Of a stretch of 64,000 bases of DNA, positions 1 to 9,295 are shown piece after piece. The notes under the pieces are model-generated. The model saw only the letters and a list, made by a program, of their open reading frames with translations. It was not told where the DNA came from and searched no databases. The position numbers and the translations under genes were made by a program. How positions within the stretch are numbered: position 1 is the stretch's first letter; the number at the start of each line of letters is the position of its first letter. Source of the stretch: Pyropia yezoensis (Eukaryota > Rhodophyta > Bangiophyceae > Bangiales > Bangiaceae); NCBI GenBank assembly GCA_009829735.1, contig CM020618.1:11127119-11191118 (forward strand). Reading direction: 5' to 3'.

Positions 1-1
1 C

Positions 2-982
2 ATGTCGGTCGTGTCAGCCTTCCTAGATCACTGGGTTGCCGCGTATGGCATTCCAGATAGTACACTATCGGACAATGGACCGCAATTTGCGTCGGTACTT
101 TTTCAGGGAGTGCTGGATATGTTGGGGGTTAAGGCAAACTATGCCACCCCCTACCACCCACAAACTAATGGGCAGGTGGAGCGCTTCAACAAAACTATTG
201 TTAGGCAGCTGCGCCACTATGTGAGTGAGCACGTGAAGACGTGGGACCAATACATTTCTATCCTTACTACTGCCTACAATTCGCAGGTTCACTCATCTAC
301 AGGGGAAGTACCCCTCGCTTTTGTGACCCCCCGTCGTGTGCGGTCTATTGCCGTGCGGCGGTCGCTCCCAACTAGGGAGGATGGTGGCAGCACGCCTACT
401 CCTACTGAGAGTAAGGCGGAGTTCGCTGCTAGGCTGGAACACCTCATCCCTAAAGTCAGGGCTGAGATGGACAAAGCACAAAAGCGCTACAAGCATACCT
501 TTGACAAAAAGGTGCGCAATGCTAAGCATGTCCCCGAACAGGGTGACTGGGTGCTGGTTCACTCACACACCCCAACTGGGGGTAAGCTGGTATTCCAGAC
601 GAAGGGGCCGTACCAGGTCCTTCGTACTGATGGGCGGCGCTTCACCATCGAAAGTGACGATTGGGTCCGCACAGTGAACGGACAGGACGTGGTCACAGTT
701 GCACCCCCGCCTGCAGGCGACCCAGCTTGGGCGCGTGCTTTGGAAGCGTGGCGCCTCCCCTCGCTGCCTGCGGCCAAACAGGGCCCGCAGGAGTACGTGT
801 TCGATAAGTTCATCGACCACGGATGGGATGAAGACACTGACCGCCTCACGTTGAGGGTGCGTTGGTTTGGCTACAAAGCCAAGGACAATACGTGGGAGTA
901 TGTGGAGGACCTTCCCGCTGAGAAGGTCCGGGCGTACTGTGCCCGGAATGAGATAGACCCTAACAGCCCTCCCTCAACGTGA
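2..982 (+). CDS. pol: Pol polyprotein fragment: integrase core C-half and chromodomain
   Basis: The open frame runs in from the window edge, so the start is missing. The fragment corresponds to residues 1002-1327 of the E1 Pol. It holds the second integrase aspartate in the LSDNG motif (fragment residue 24) and the catalytic glutamate in NGQVERFN (residue 60), the 35-residue gap expected of a D,D(35)E integrase. It ends in a chromodomain of about 60 residues with the RVRWFGYKAKDNTWE core, which in chromoviruses is thought to steer integration to modified chromatin. The stop is TGA. The integrase zinc finger and first aspartate lie outside the window. Family assignment is firm; activity of this copy cannot be judged. 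Confidence 0.93.
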   Translation: MSVVSAFLDHWVAAYGIPDSTLSDNGPQFASVLFQGVLDMLGVKANYATPYHPQTNGQVERFNKTIVRQLRHYVSEHVKTWDQYISILTTAYNSQVHSSTGEVPLAFVTPRRVRSIAVRRSLPTREDGGSTPTPTESKAEFAARLEHLIPKVRAEMDKAQKRYKHTFDKKVRNAKHVPEQGDWVLVHSHTPTGGKLVFQTKGPYQVLRTDGRRFTIESDDWVRTVNGQDVVTVAPPPAGDPAWARALEAWRLPSLPAAKQGPQEYVFDKFIDHGWDEDTDRLTLRVRWFGYKAKDNTWEYVEDLPAEKVRAYCARNEIDPNSPPST

Positions 983-1093
983 GGGAAGGCCGAGCAACAG
1001 TGCCAAGAGAGTGCTTCAAGTCGAAGTTGTACGCAGAGTGGCTTTTAACTACAGCCCTAACCCTCACACTCTCACAACGAAGGCAGCTGCCAA

Positions 1094-1893
1094 CTAGGCA
1101 CGCATGCTAGACTCTCCCACTCCACGGCCCTCGCCCTCACGTGGAGGCGAGCGGCGAGACCCACGCCAATAACGGTCTCCACTCGTTGGAAGGGGCGGCG
1201 GCTCCAAGTCGGAACCGTCGCGCCCCTCACGGTCGCGCAAGTGGCGCCGACTGTGGCCACTCTTCTGCCTGGTCTTGCGCGCAAGTTTGCGACGCAGACG
1301 CTGGACAGACTCCGTCTCCGACGGGGTAGAGGACTCCGAGACGGAGTAAGACAACTCGTCTTCCGACACGGAGGGAGAGCGCCGCGAGTGTCGGCGACGA
1401 CGGCGAGGAGGCGAGCATGCCCGGCTCGCGCGACGTTTGCCACGCCCAAGTGGGGCTGGCTGGGGCATAATAGCCCCAATGCGAGCCAACTCGGCTGTCA
1501 TAAACTCCGCCACCGACTCGCAACTCGCGGTCGCCACTGCAGTACGAACGCGCTCCTCAGGTTGAGGAGTCTCGGAACTTGGAGGGTTGCGGTCGACGCG
1601 GCCAACGAGGAAATGGTGCGCACCAACGTGGTGATCATCATCTCTGAGGTTAGAGGCGTGGGCGGCAACACCAACTTGGGGTACACCGTCAGGAGGGTGG
1701 CCCCCAAGTTGGGGGACACCGGGGTGGATGACTCCACGGCCACGCGGATCGGGATGTTCCCGTGAGGTTGGAAAGGAACAGGAGGAAGCGGAGGGGCACG
1801 CCGAGGCGGCGGTACCCGGGTGTAAATGCGACCCCGACTTGGGGCCCCCGCAGTAGGTTGAGTCATATGGTCATCATATGAGGGCACAGCCAT
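1094..1893 (-). pseudogene. Antisense ORF B of element E0, frameshifted
   Basis: This is the counterpart of the intact plus-strand ORF at 12788-13588 in E1, here on the minus strand because E0 lies the other way round. The frame opens at the ATG at 1893 with a Pro-rich stretch and ends in the same Arg/Ser-rich tail. Near 1570 this copy has one base fewer than E1, which shifts the frame, so the N- and C-terminal halves read in different frames that overlap between about 1498 and 1537. It lies tail-to-tail with pol, 111 nt apart. The product would be truncated before the basic tail unless the indel is a sequencing error. Confidence 0.7.
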
Positions 1894-1944
1894 AACTATG
1901 GGCTTGCCCGGGGGTGGCGCAGTGTGGCGATCCACCCCCGGGGC

Positions 1945-3036
1945 CTACGGGTAGTCCCCGATGCCCAACCCCTCTCGTAGGACCACACGGCCGTCGTGAA
2001 GTTCACGAGCGACCCACACGAACTGGCGAAGTGCGCCATCGTCCTTGGGCCCACGAGTGGGGCGGCGCAACTTGTGCTCAATGCTCTCCCACTCGATAAA
2101 CTTATGGAGCCGGAGCATCTCCTCAAGTAGAGTGAGTTGTCCTGATGAGCACCCCTCAGCAACTAGCTGAGGGGTGAGCTGTTCCAAACCTTGGAGGAGC
2201 CGGAGGGGGAGATGCCAGAGCATCCCCCGCCGCTGAACACAGGACACCCAGGTCGACATGACCTCGAGGAGCCACTGGGTGGCCAACATGGCCCACACCA
2301 GGTGATCAGGGGCAGCCGTCAACATGACGGAGCCGAAGTGGTCAAGCAACCGTGGCAACAACGCCGGGAACCCGTAGGGGACCTCAACTTGAGGCCACCA
2401 CTCGGGCTTCTTCGGATAGTACTGCTCCTTACTGGCAGCAGACTGTTGAGGAAACTCAAGTTGAGCCGAGGTCACCAAGTAGGGACCTCGCCGGAAGTAT
2501 TTCTCCATCCGCACATCAAAGTGATGAGTGTGCGGATCGGCCTCGTGGAGGTACGGTGGGCGAGTTGCCACAGCGTCCCACGTGAAGGTCGGCAAGTCGC
2601 CGGGACCCGGGATAGTTCCCCCGCGGTCCACCATGGCCTTGGCACGCTGAACGTCCTCAACCTCCTCATCGTCCAGGAAGGCAAACTGGTCCGTCCTGAA
2701 GCCGGCAGGGAACCCGACCCTACGGGGATACTTCTCCCGTAGGCGGTCCCAAACCCGACCCATCGCTGTGCCAAGTCGGCCACAGCGAAGAACAGTCAGC
2801 CCCTCCTCATACAGAGGCCAAGCGGGGTAGAACCACCGCCCCAATGCCTCACGTGGGATGACTTGGCCCGCTTCCGGGGGAGATCCCGCCGTCAACCCAA
2901 ATCCGGGTGACGCGGGAGTCCCATCCCCCGGAGTAACCGCGGAGCCCCCGCCGGAAGTCCCGGCGGGCGCTGCTCCGTAGGAGGTGTCCTCAATACGTTC
3001 GTCAAGGGAGTCCGTCTCCACCCCCGGGGTCGCCAT
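1945..3036 (-). CDS. Antisense ORF A of element E0
   Basis: A 363-codon frame on the strand opposite pol, starting at the ATG at 3036 (MATPGVETDS) and ending at a TAG at 1945-1947. It differs from the E1 copy at only a few residues. It has a Gly/Ser/Pro-rich N-terminus and a folded-looking region with the EKYFRR and PEWWPQVEVPYGF motifs, then a helical C-terminal half. I recognise no known domain. Relatives sit in the other retroelement families of this window and at 45055-46625. After the TAG the same frame stays open into ORF B. The frame is also open upstream of the ATG, but without another ATG. Confidence 0.72.
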   Translation of the reverse strand: MATPGVETDSLDERIEDTSYGAAPAGTSGGGSAVTPGDGTPASPGFGLTAGSPPEAGQVIPREALGRWFYPAWPLYEEGLTVLRCGRLGTAMGRVWDRLREKYPRRVGFPAGFRTDQFAFLDDEEVEDVQRAKAMVDRGGTIPGPGDLPTFTWDAVATRPPYLHEADPHTHHFDVRMEKYFRRGPYLVTSAQLEFPQQSAASKEQYYPKKPEWWPQVEVPYGFPALLPRLLDHFGSVMLTAAPDHLVWAMLATQWLLEVMSTWVSCVQRRGMLWHLPLRLLQGLEQLTPQLVAEGCSSGQLTLLEEMLRLHKFIEWESIEHKLRRPTRGPKDDGALRQFVWVARELHDGRVVLREGLGIGDYP

Positions 3037-3360
3037 GGCTCTCCCCAAGTTGGGGAGAGACGCCCTGGCTAAAGCGGCACGAGACCCGCCTCGAGTTGAG
3101 GGGGGCTCGGATCGTGGGTAGATGGGTGGCCTCCCCAGCGTGGGGCGGCCCAGGAAAAAGGTGAAGGGGCTGTGGTGGTGGTGGTGAAGTGAGAACCGGG
3201 GCGAGCAAGCTGCCGAGTGGGCAAGCTTGAGGAGAGGGGCGGTCAACGTGACCGCCTCCACATCCGCGTGACGAACTCTCGGCGTGACAGCAAGTCGAGC
3301 CCCAAACGCCAAGACGTGCGTGTACGCACCCCCTCACAGGGCCGAGCGGGTCGGTCGGAA

Positions 3361-3375
3361 CTGAGGAGAGGAGAG
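3361..3375 (+). other. Polypurine tract of E0
   Basis: A purine run (gaggagaggagag at 3363-3375) lies directly against the TG of the 3' LTR, the position of the plus-strand primer in LTR retrotransposons. E1 has the equivalent tract at 11307-11320 on the opposite strand. Confidence 0.8.
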
Positions 3376-3844
3376 TGTGGCAGTATTGACCCCCAGGTAG
3401 AGGGGCAACACGTGCCATGCAAGGGGCGGCAGGCCACTAGCCTGATCCGTTCCTCCCCCTGCATTTGGGTCTATATTCCCAAAGGTTGGGATAGTTAGCT
3501 TAGTAGTAAATCCAACTTGGATTTGAGGGTTTTCTGCATTTATGGTATTGAATTTTCGTGTGGCCCGGTGGGCAGGTGCTGGGGTGGGAGATTCTGAGTG
3601 GCGAGATTCTGAGTGGACCCTGGGGGGATAAGGGGAGGGACAGCGGGGCTTGGCCCTGCGTCCCCGTCCCGACCAAGAAACTGTTGGCCCACACACCATC
3701 CTCTTGTTTGTCAGTGGGGGGATTGCCCCACAACAGGGACAGAGTGTGTGCGACTTGCACTTCTTCCGGTTCCCCCGACACGGGAGGCAGCCCTTGTACA
3801 CCGCCCCAACTTGGGTGTCGCGTGTACGAGAGGTTTTTGCCACA
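3376..3844 (+). repeat. 3' LTR of E0, 469 bp, family R1
   Basis: Starts TGTGGC and ends GCCACA, a perfect 6-bp terminal inverted repeat. It has the same length as both LTRs of E1 (10838-11306 and 18933-19401) and aligns along its whole length. Confidence 0.95.
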
Positions 3845-3849
3845 GTACG

Positions 3850-4060
3850 CACACGGGCGCACGCGGGGGAGGTGCGCACGCGGGCGCGCGCGGCGAAGGG
3901 ACGCACGCGGGCGCACGCGGGGGAGGTGCGCACGCGGGCGCGCGCGGCGAAGGGACGCACGCGGGCGCACGCGGGGGGGGTGAGCACGCGGGCGCGCGCG
4001 GTGAAGGGACGCACGCGGGCGCACGCGGGGGAGGTGCGCGCACGGGCAGACGCGGGCGGC
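3850..4060. repeat. GC-rich 54-bp minisatellite
   Basis: Nearly four tandem copies of a 54-bp unit, itself two related halves of about 27 bp built on GCACGCGGGCGC. The array begins within a few bases of the E0 LTR end. Long Arg-rich frames run through it because 54 is a multiple of three; I do not regard them as genes. Confidence 0.9.
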
Positions 4061-4801
4061 AGCGTTGTGCCGCCTGACCGTCGGCCACCCGACGATCGCA
4101 CCCCACCACCCCCCCGCGATGTCACCGGGCTCGACCCGGTGGACGATGCCGAGACCACGTCGCGCTTGACGCGACGTGCGGTGCCCACCGGCGGTGATCT
4201 CCGCGTCGAAGTATCGACGACGTGAGTCGCCGGGGACCGGCTCCAAGCTGGGACGGGGGATATGTGGCATATTGGGCCCGCACCCCAGGCCCAGGGTAGC
4301 CCCACCGGGCACGGGCGGGCCGCCCCGGGCCACCCGTCCCCCTGTGGGTGGACGGCGCCGGCGGATCTGGGGCGCGCCGGCGGGCGGCGGTTCCAGCCCG
4401 ACCGGATCTGTGAATGCAATCCCGTGGAGGGGGCGCGTCGGTGGACGGCCCCTCCACCCGATTCGGGATCTCAACCGGCCGGCGGTGGAGGCCGGGGGGA
4501 TCTGCATGAGCGCTCCCTGTGACGATCAATGGGATTCACCTGTCGATTGTGGCAAGCCCTTTCGGGGGGTACTTAACTTTGTTCGCATGCAATTATCGTC
4601 TTGGAGGGATTGTCGCATCTTTTCTCAGGACAGATCGACCCTACGAGGCCGATCTCGCCGATCGAGGGTTGTCACCGGCGCTCGGTGCCTCTTGTGGGCG
4701 CGCGGCGGCGTTCTCGCCGCGCCCCTCCCCGTTCGGCAGGTCTAAACGTATCCTTCTTTATCCCGCATACTTGCCTTTGACTTGGCACTGCGGTTACGGG
4801 T
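4061..4801. other. Intergenic stretch, no supported gene
   Basis: GC-rich sequence between the minisatellite and the transposase remnant. Open frames exist on both strands but show no motif. The missing N-terminal DNA-binding part of the pogo-like transposase might be expected here, and I could not find it. Confidence 0.5.
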
Positions 4802-5986
4802 TTGTGCGTCAACCCTCCACCTGACTACGGTACCCCACGGGGCTCCCGTCTTGCCAGAGCCGTGTCGACGCGTCGCAAGACTGTGGTATCCCTGCTGACG
4901 TTCATTTCAGCTGATGGGAAGGTATTCTTCAGTGTGCATGTTTTGAAGGCGAGCTTTGATGAGAGCCGTACGGCTGATGTCTCTTTCACTTGGAGGGAGG
5001 CCCCTCGGGTCAGCAGGCGTGCAAGGCCTCGTTTTTATTGTTCGACCGACACTGGGATCTAGGACGGGGAGACTTTTGGGGTGGTGATGGACCATTTCTG
5101 TACCGAGTGGAGCATCCGCAACCCTGGTCGTGAGGCACTTTTGTTAGGTGACCAGTTGGGGGCCCACACGCAGGCGCAAGTGATTGAGAAGTGCATGGCC
5201 AGGGCGGTCTTCCTGTTCTTCTTGACGCCCAATTCGTCGCACTTCAACCAGCCGCTGGACGCGTACCCGTTCGCCTCGTTTAAGGGGCGTACGACGCGGA
5301 CTAACGAGCATGGCATCATGGACTGCGCTTTGACGTCCACCAACGCGCGCGACTCGCTGCTGCTGGCCGCTTACTTGGCGGAGGTCATGGCCTTCACGTC
5401 AAATGCCATTGTTGGTTTCTTCCGGCTGTGTGGGCTGTGGCCGTTCAGCCCGGCCACCATGTTGCAGCGGGCCAAGGACAACCTCGGCATGGCGGAGGGG
5501 GGCGACTCCACGCGGGAGGTGGCGCAGAGAGCGGCATCTGCCGTCATCTCGGATGCCACCCAGCGCAACACGGCGAGCCGCAAGGGGACCTCTACGGGTC
5601 AGGCGACGGTGCGGCGCTCTGTTCTTCACTCGGGCGCCACTTTGTCCGCCCAGGCGCACGCGCGGCAGGCCGCCCGGGAAAAGTTGGAGGAGGAGAAGGT
5701 GCCGCCCGCAGAGGAGCGCCTCCGCAAGAGGGTGCACAAGGACATGGCTGAGGATCAGCGCCTCCTGGACAGGAAGAACAACACCTGCCGGGTCTGTAGG
5801 AGCAAGACGCACCGGGGGGGGCGGGGGTGGGTGGGGTGCAATTGCGGGGAGCACTGGGTGTGCCGTGAGTGCTCTGTGGGCCCGGCTTGCAGCGCACGGA
5901 TCGTGGAACACCATGGGGAGTGCATTGGTGCGAGCTCCAGTGACGAATACGATGTGAGCAGCGTGGAGGGGGAAGAGAGCGAATGA
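4802..5986 (+). pseudogene. pogo/Tigger-like DDE transposase, N-truncated with in-frame TAG
   Basis: One plus-strand frame runs from about 4865 to the TGA at 5984-5986, broken only by a TAG at 5060-5062. Before the stop is a strand-like segment ISADGKVFFSV with a candidate first catalytic Asp. After it come LLGDQLGAHTQ (second Asp) and TPNSSHFNQPLDAYPF, matching the third-Asp block of the pogo/jerky DDE_1 superfamily. The tail is Arg/Lys-rich and carries a cysteine cluster (CRVC, then CNCGEHWVCREC) that looks like a zinc-binding module. The usual N-terminal helix-turn-helix is not visible. The family is cut-and-paste, with TA target duplications. The TAG and missing N-terminus suggest a dead copy, although a spliced intron over the stop is possible. 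Confidence 0.75.
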
Positions 5987-6183
5987 ACTGCTATTCTTCT
6001 TGTTCTTCTCTCGGATCTCGAGTGAACATTCGTGTGCAGATTTGAACATTTTCGTGCTTGACTCGGTGCGCTCATTCGAAAAAAACTGTTGCTTGCTGTG
6101 CCGTCCTGCGGGAGAAGGGGGTGGCGGCGGCCCGTGCGGGCCACCGCGTACCCCCCCCAGCGCAGTGCGCCTTATCTTGGGAT

Positions 6184-7645
6184 CCACTTCAAGCGTGTTC
6201 AAGGCTTGAAGAGCTTGAAGAAACCTTGAAGTGGCTTGAAGCGGTGGCTCTTCAAGCCTCCGCCGACCGTTTTGAGCGACCGTGAATCGGACCTTGAAGC
6301 GCGTGTGTAGCGCACTTAAGTGACGAGCAACTACAGCACAGTACATTTTTAAGAGGTCGTCCGCTGCCTAAGCGAAGCGACCAAGTCTTTTGCAACTCCT
6401 GTTAAGTCACACTGCCACTCCCCTGGGAGCTTCCGGTCAGACAAGAAGAGCGTCTCACGCCGCTGTGTTCATCCCGGGCTACGGCCCTGTCCGGCTGCTC
6501 GGAGTGGTTACAGTCGCAGTGCCCTCTTTGAAGAGCCCACCATGCCGCCCCACCTCGCCGCGCAACTCCGCTCCCGTTTCCCTTAACCGGCCGGCGGCGG
6601 CGGCGGCGGCGACGGCGACCACTCGTCCCTCGTTCCCACTACCGGCGAGAACGGCTCCCCTCCCACCCGGCCAGGCGGCGCGTGCTCCGGCCGGCGGCGG
6701 CGCTCATGCTGGTGGTCGTTTTGTCTCGGTCGGCACCAGCTGTCATGCACCTCGTGTGACCTGCGGCTGGTCGTAGAGGCCGCCGTCGAGTGAGGTTATG
6801 GGAGGTGAGCGCGTAAGAGGGTGCCGTAGGGGGAGGGTGAGAGAGGGAGGGCGGTGGACACGCGACGCCTACGGGCACTGTAAAAAGGAGTGTGGCTGTC
6901 ACAAGCCGCTGCCCGCTTGCTGCTATTCCTTTATGTCAACGTCGCTGTGGACGTCGCGTTCAACCATATCCTGACACACCCCTTAGGCCGGGGTCAGCAA
7001 ACTGGGGGATAGGACGGAGCGGCGACGTCGTCGTGACGGCACGCCGCCCACTCGGAACAGGTCGCCGTTCTCGACCGCAGCACGGCTGGTGTGGGACCGG
7101 AGGCACTTTTCATCGCAGCTGCCCTACCTCGCCGGGTCCAGGGGGTCCCGTGTACTGGGTGGCTCATTCTGAAACTAACTGCCCAACGACGCACCGCGAT
7201 CGTCCAGAGCGTGTCTCGCGCCCGACGAGAAAAGTCCTAACATGGGTGTATCCGGTGTGTTTCAAGCCCCGCCAGAGGGACTTTTTCATCAGATCGACCG
7301 CTTCGCGGCGGCGTACTTCCCTTAGCCGGGCCGTTCACGTCCGAAACAATGTCCGGCCCGTCCGCGGCCCGCTCATGCGCGACCTTGAAAGAAGCTTGAA
7401 TTTCCTTGAAAAAAGGTATCTATGCACGATTCTCGCACTTTTTCTACACACCATCGTGCAGCTCTTCTTCTTGCGGTGCAAACCGTGTGTTGTAGGACTG
7501 CGAGAACGATGCAGGGGAAGAAGTATCAAGCATATTCAAGCTTTGTACTAAGAGATCGGCGTTTCCATCTTCTGTGGGGGGGGCTACGGGGGCTACAATT
7601 CAAGGTTTCTTCAAGCGCTTCAAGCCTTGAACACGCTTGAAGTGG
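6184..7645. mobile_element. Non-autonomous inverted-repeat element, about 1.46 kb
   Basis: A 47-nt arm at 6184-6230 is the reverse complement of 7599-7645 with one mismatch by eye. Both arms, and the sequence just inside them, are full of the hexamer CTTGAA/TTCAAG, a subterminal motif pattern typical of transposase binding. No convincing ORF lies between the arms. Its neighbour is the pogo-like transposase remnant, but nothing shows that this protein mobilised it. Exact ends and target duplication are not resolved. Confidence 0.6.
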
Positions 7646-7662
7646 GGACCTAGGGATGAGCG

Positions 7663-8866
7663 TGGGGTTCGACTCCAGATCTGAGGTGGGGTTCAGGTGA
7701 CATACAGAGCTTGATGTGGAATTGAAATCCATCGATAGAGTATTGAAGTGCACCGGGGAACGCGACCAGGGTTGAAAAACGCTCTCTAGTAAGATGTGCT
7801 GACGTTGGGTTAGGTTCCCGACGCACCGCGGCACGGATCCCGCATCCGCAAGCATTCTTGAGGGGGTGCAGCGCGACAGCCCCCCGTCCCCCGCCCCCCC
7901 TCCATCGTTCAGGACGTAAATACATGCGTCCGCGACCAGTGGAAGCGTTCTTTTTTTTGGGTCACGCTCTACGAGAGCCGAGTTCAGCGGGCCGGATGCC
8001 TGGGGGGGAGGTCTCGCCAAGCGGGGGGGAGGTCTCGCCTACCGGCGCCTACCGGCGCGACCTGCCCCCTCCCGCAAACTGGTGGACAGAATGGGGCGGT
8101 GTTGTTCATCTTCGCGACGTTGCCGCTACGACGTGCAGGTTCTGGCCCGGATGGCGGGGGGGAAGGTCTCGCCTAACGGCGAGACCTCTTCCCCCGCAAA
8201 TTGGTACATAGAAGGGAGCGATGCTGTTGCTCAGGGCGCCGCAGCCAGGCAGATGAGGAGCTAAGCCAACAACGAAGGACATAATAAACGATCGCGCTCG
8301 CGCCGCGAAGCTAGGGGATTCGGGGATGAAAGGGGGAGCGATGAAGGGGGGGGTTCCATAAAGCATGGGGGCAGCCACGGAGGGAGAGCGAAGGAGGGAA
8401 GAGAGTGACGGGGATGAGGACCGACGGGGAGCGGGAGCGATGCGCGGGAGGGACCGACGGCGCGGGGAGGAACGGCGTGGGGGAAAGGGGCGGCGCGGGG
8501 GGCGGGGAGCTATGAAGAAGGCGGGGGGGCGATGCGGGCACGGGGAGGAGAGCGATGCGGAGGGAATCGGAAGCTGTACGGGGAGGGCAGGGACGATGCC
8601 GGGGGGGGGGCATAGGGGAAGGAGGGGAAGGGGCCATGCTTGCAGGGGGGGAGGAGCATATGTGGGGGTGGGCGGAGGACAGGGAAAGAGTGGACATCGA
8701 AGGTGCGGGTGGGAGCGGATCGCATTGTCGGGCGCGCATGGCCTGAACAGAACCCCACCTCACCTCATCATACTACGGGGGATGCTTGCATCCTATGAGT
8801 ATTGAACTCCACGAAAATTCCTTCCATGGCACCTGAACCCCACCTCAGATATGGACCCTAACCCCA
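7663..8866. mobile_element. Non-autonomous inverted-repeat element, about 1.2 kb
   Basis: The 41-nt segment 7663-7703 matches the reverse complement of 8826-8866 at about 36 positions, including the uninterrupted core ATCTGAGGTGGGGTTCAGGTG less its last base. It directly abuts the previous inverted-repeat element. The interior holds two hairpin modules and a G-rich, purine-biased stretch (about 8330-8700) with no credible gene. Confidence 0.5.
8021..8195. repeat. Two tandem hairpin modules
   Basis: At 8156-8195 GGTCTCGCC and GGCGAGACC flank a TAAC loop, and pairing continues outward through G and C runs. At 8021-8085 a second copy has the same 5' arm, a longer loop and a 3' arm with one mismatch. 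Each is followed by the related sequence CCCGCAAAYTGGT, so the unit is duplicated about 110 bp apart. Confidence 0.7.
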
Positions 8867-9295
8867 CCCCCACCCCCGACCCGAAGGCGGACCGCGCAGC
8901 GTCCCACCCCCGCCGCTGCTGCCCCCCAGTCGCCCTTCCCATCCGACGTCCGCCCTCCACACCCCTAGTTAAGATCCCCCTTTTGCGGTCTTACGGCATT
9001 CTCGACCGCTGATTGGTTCAGAGAGAATTCATCGTGCCTTTTCATGTCCTCGGGGCGCTGTCATCCATCAGATGCCTGGAAAACGCGGATTGGCGCCAGG
9101 TGACTGCGAATCACCCGCATGTGTGGTTGAGGAAGCTCGCCGCGACAGAAAACAGTCAAAGTTGGGAGCGCCACTCTTTAAATGTCTTCACGCGATGGGC
9201 TCCACTGGTCGCGGCCTGTGGCGTGGGCGCACCGCCGACCACAGCGGGAAATAATTTACTGTCGGTGTCGCGCTCCAACAGCTCTCATTTACTGG
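8867..9295. other. Intergenic, no supported feature
   Basis: C-rich at the left, ordinary composition at the right. It contains the 3' flank of the minus-strand transposon-like gene that ends at 9296. No gene seen. Confidence 0.4.

Larger units (their letters stand above)
1..3844 (+). mobile_element. Ty3/Gypsy element E0 (family R1), 3' part
   Basis: The right end of a chromodomain LTR retrotransposon enters from the left window edge. In order it has the integrase C-terminal half with chromodomain, a convergent antisense gene pair, a polypurine tract and a complete 469-bp 3' LTR. It is the same family as the full element at 10838-19401, to which it is nearly identical over pol and the antisense genes. 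The five bases after the LTR are GTACG, so the same five bases should precede the 5' LTR outside this window. Confidence 0.93.

Noticed and set aside
2-982. Long frames on the strand opposite pol (for example 559-849)
   Set aside because: They are shadows of the conserved Pol frame, with no motifs, and they are not kept between families.
3558-4225. Arg-rich open frames across the minisatellite
   Set aside because: A 54-bp period keeps any frame open; repeats in several frames and both strands are open equally.
8311-8805. Pro/Ser and Gly/Arg frames in the G-rich stretch
   Set aside because: Low complexity driven by purine bias inside an inverted-repeat element.
8840-8880. Telomere-like CCCTAACCCC
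   Set aside because: A single occurrence, part of an inverted-repeat arm.
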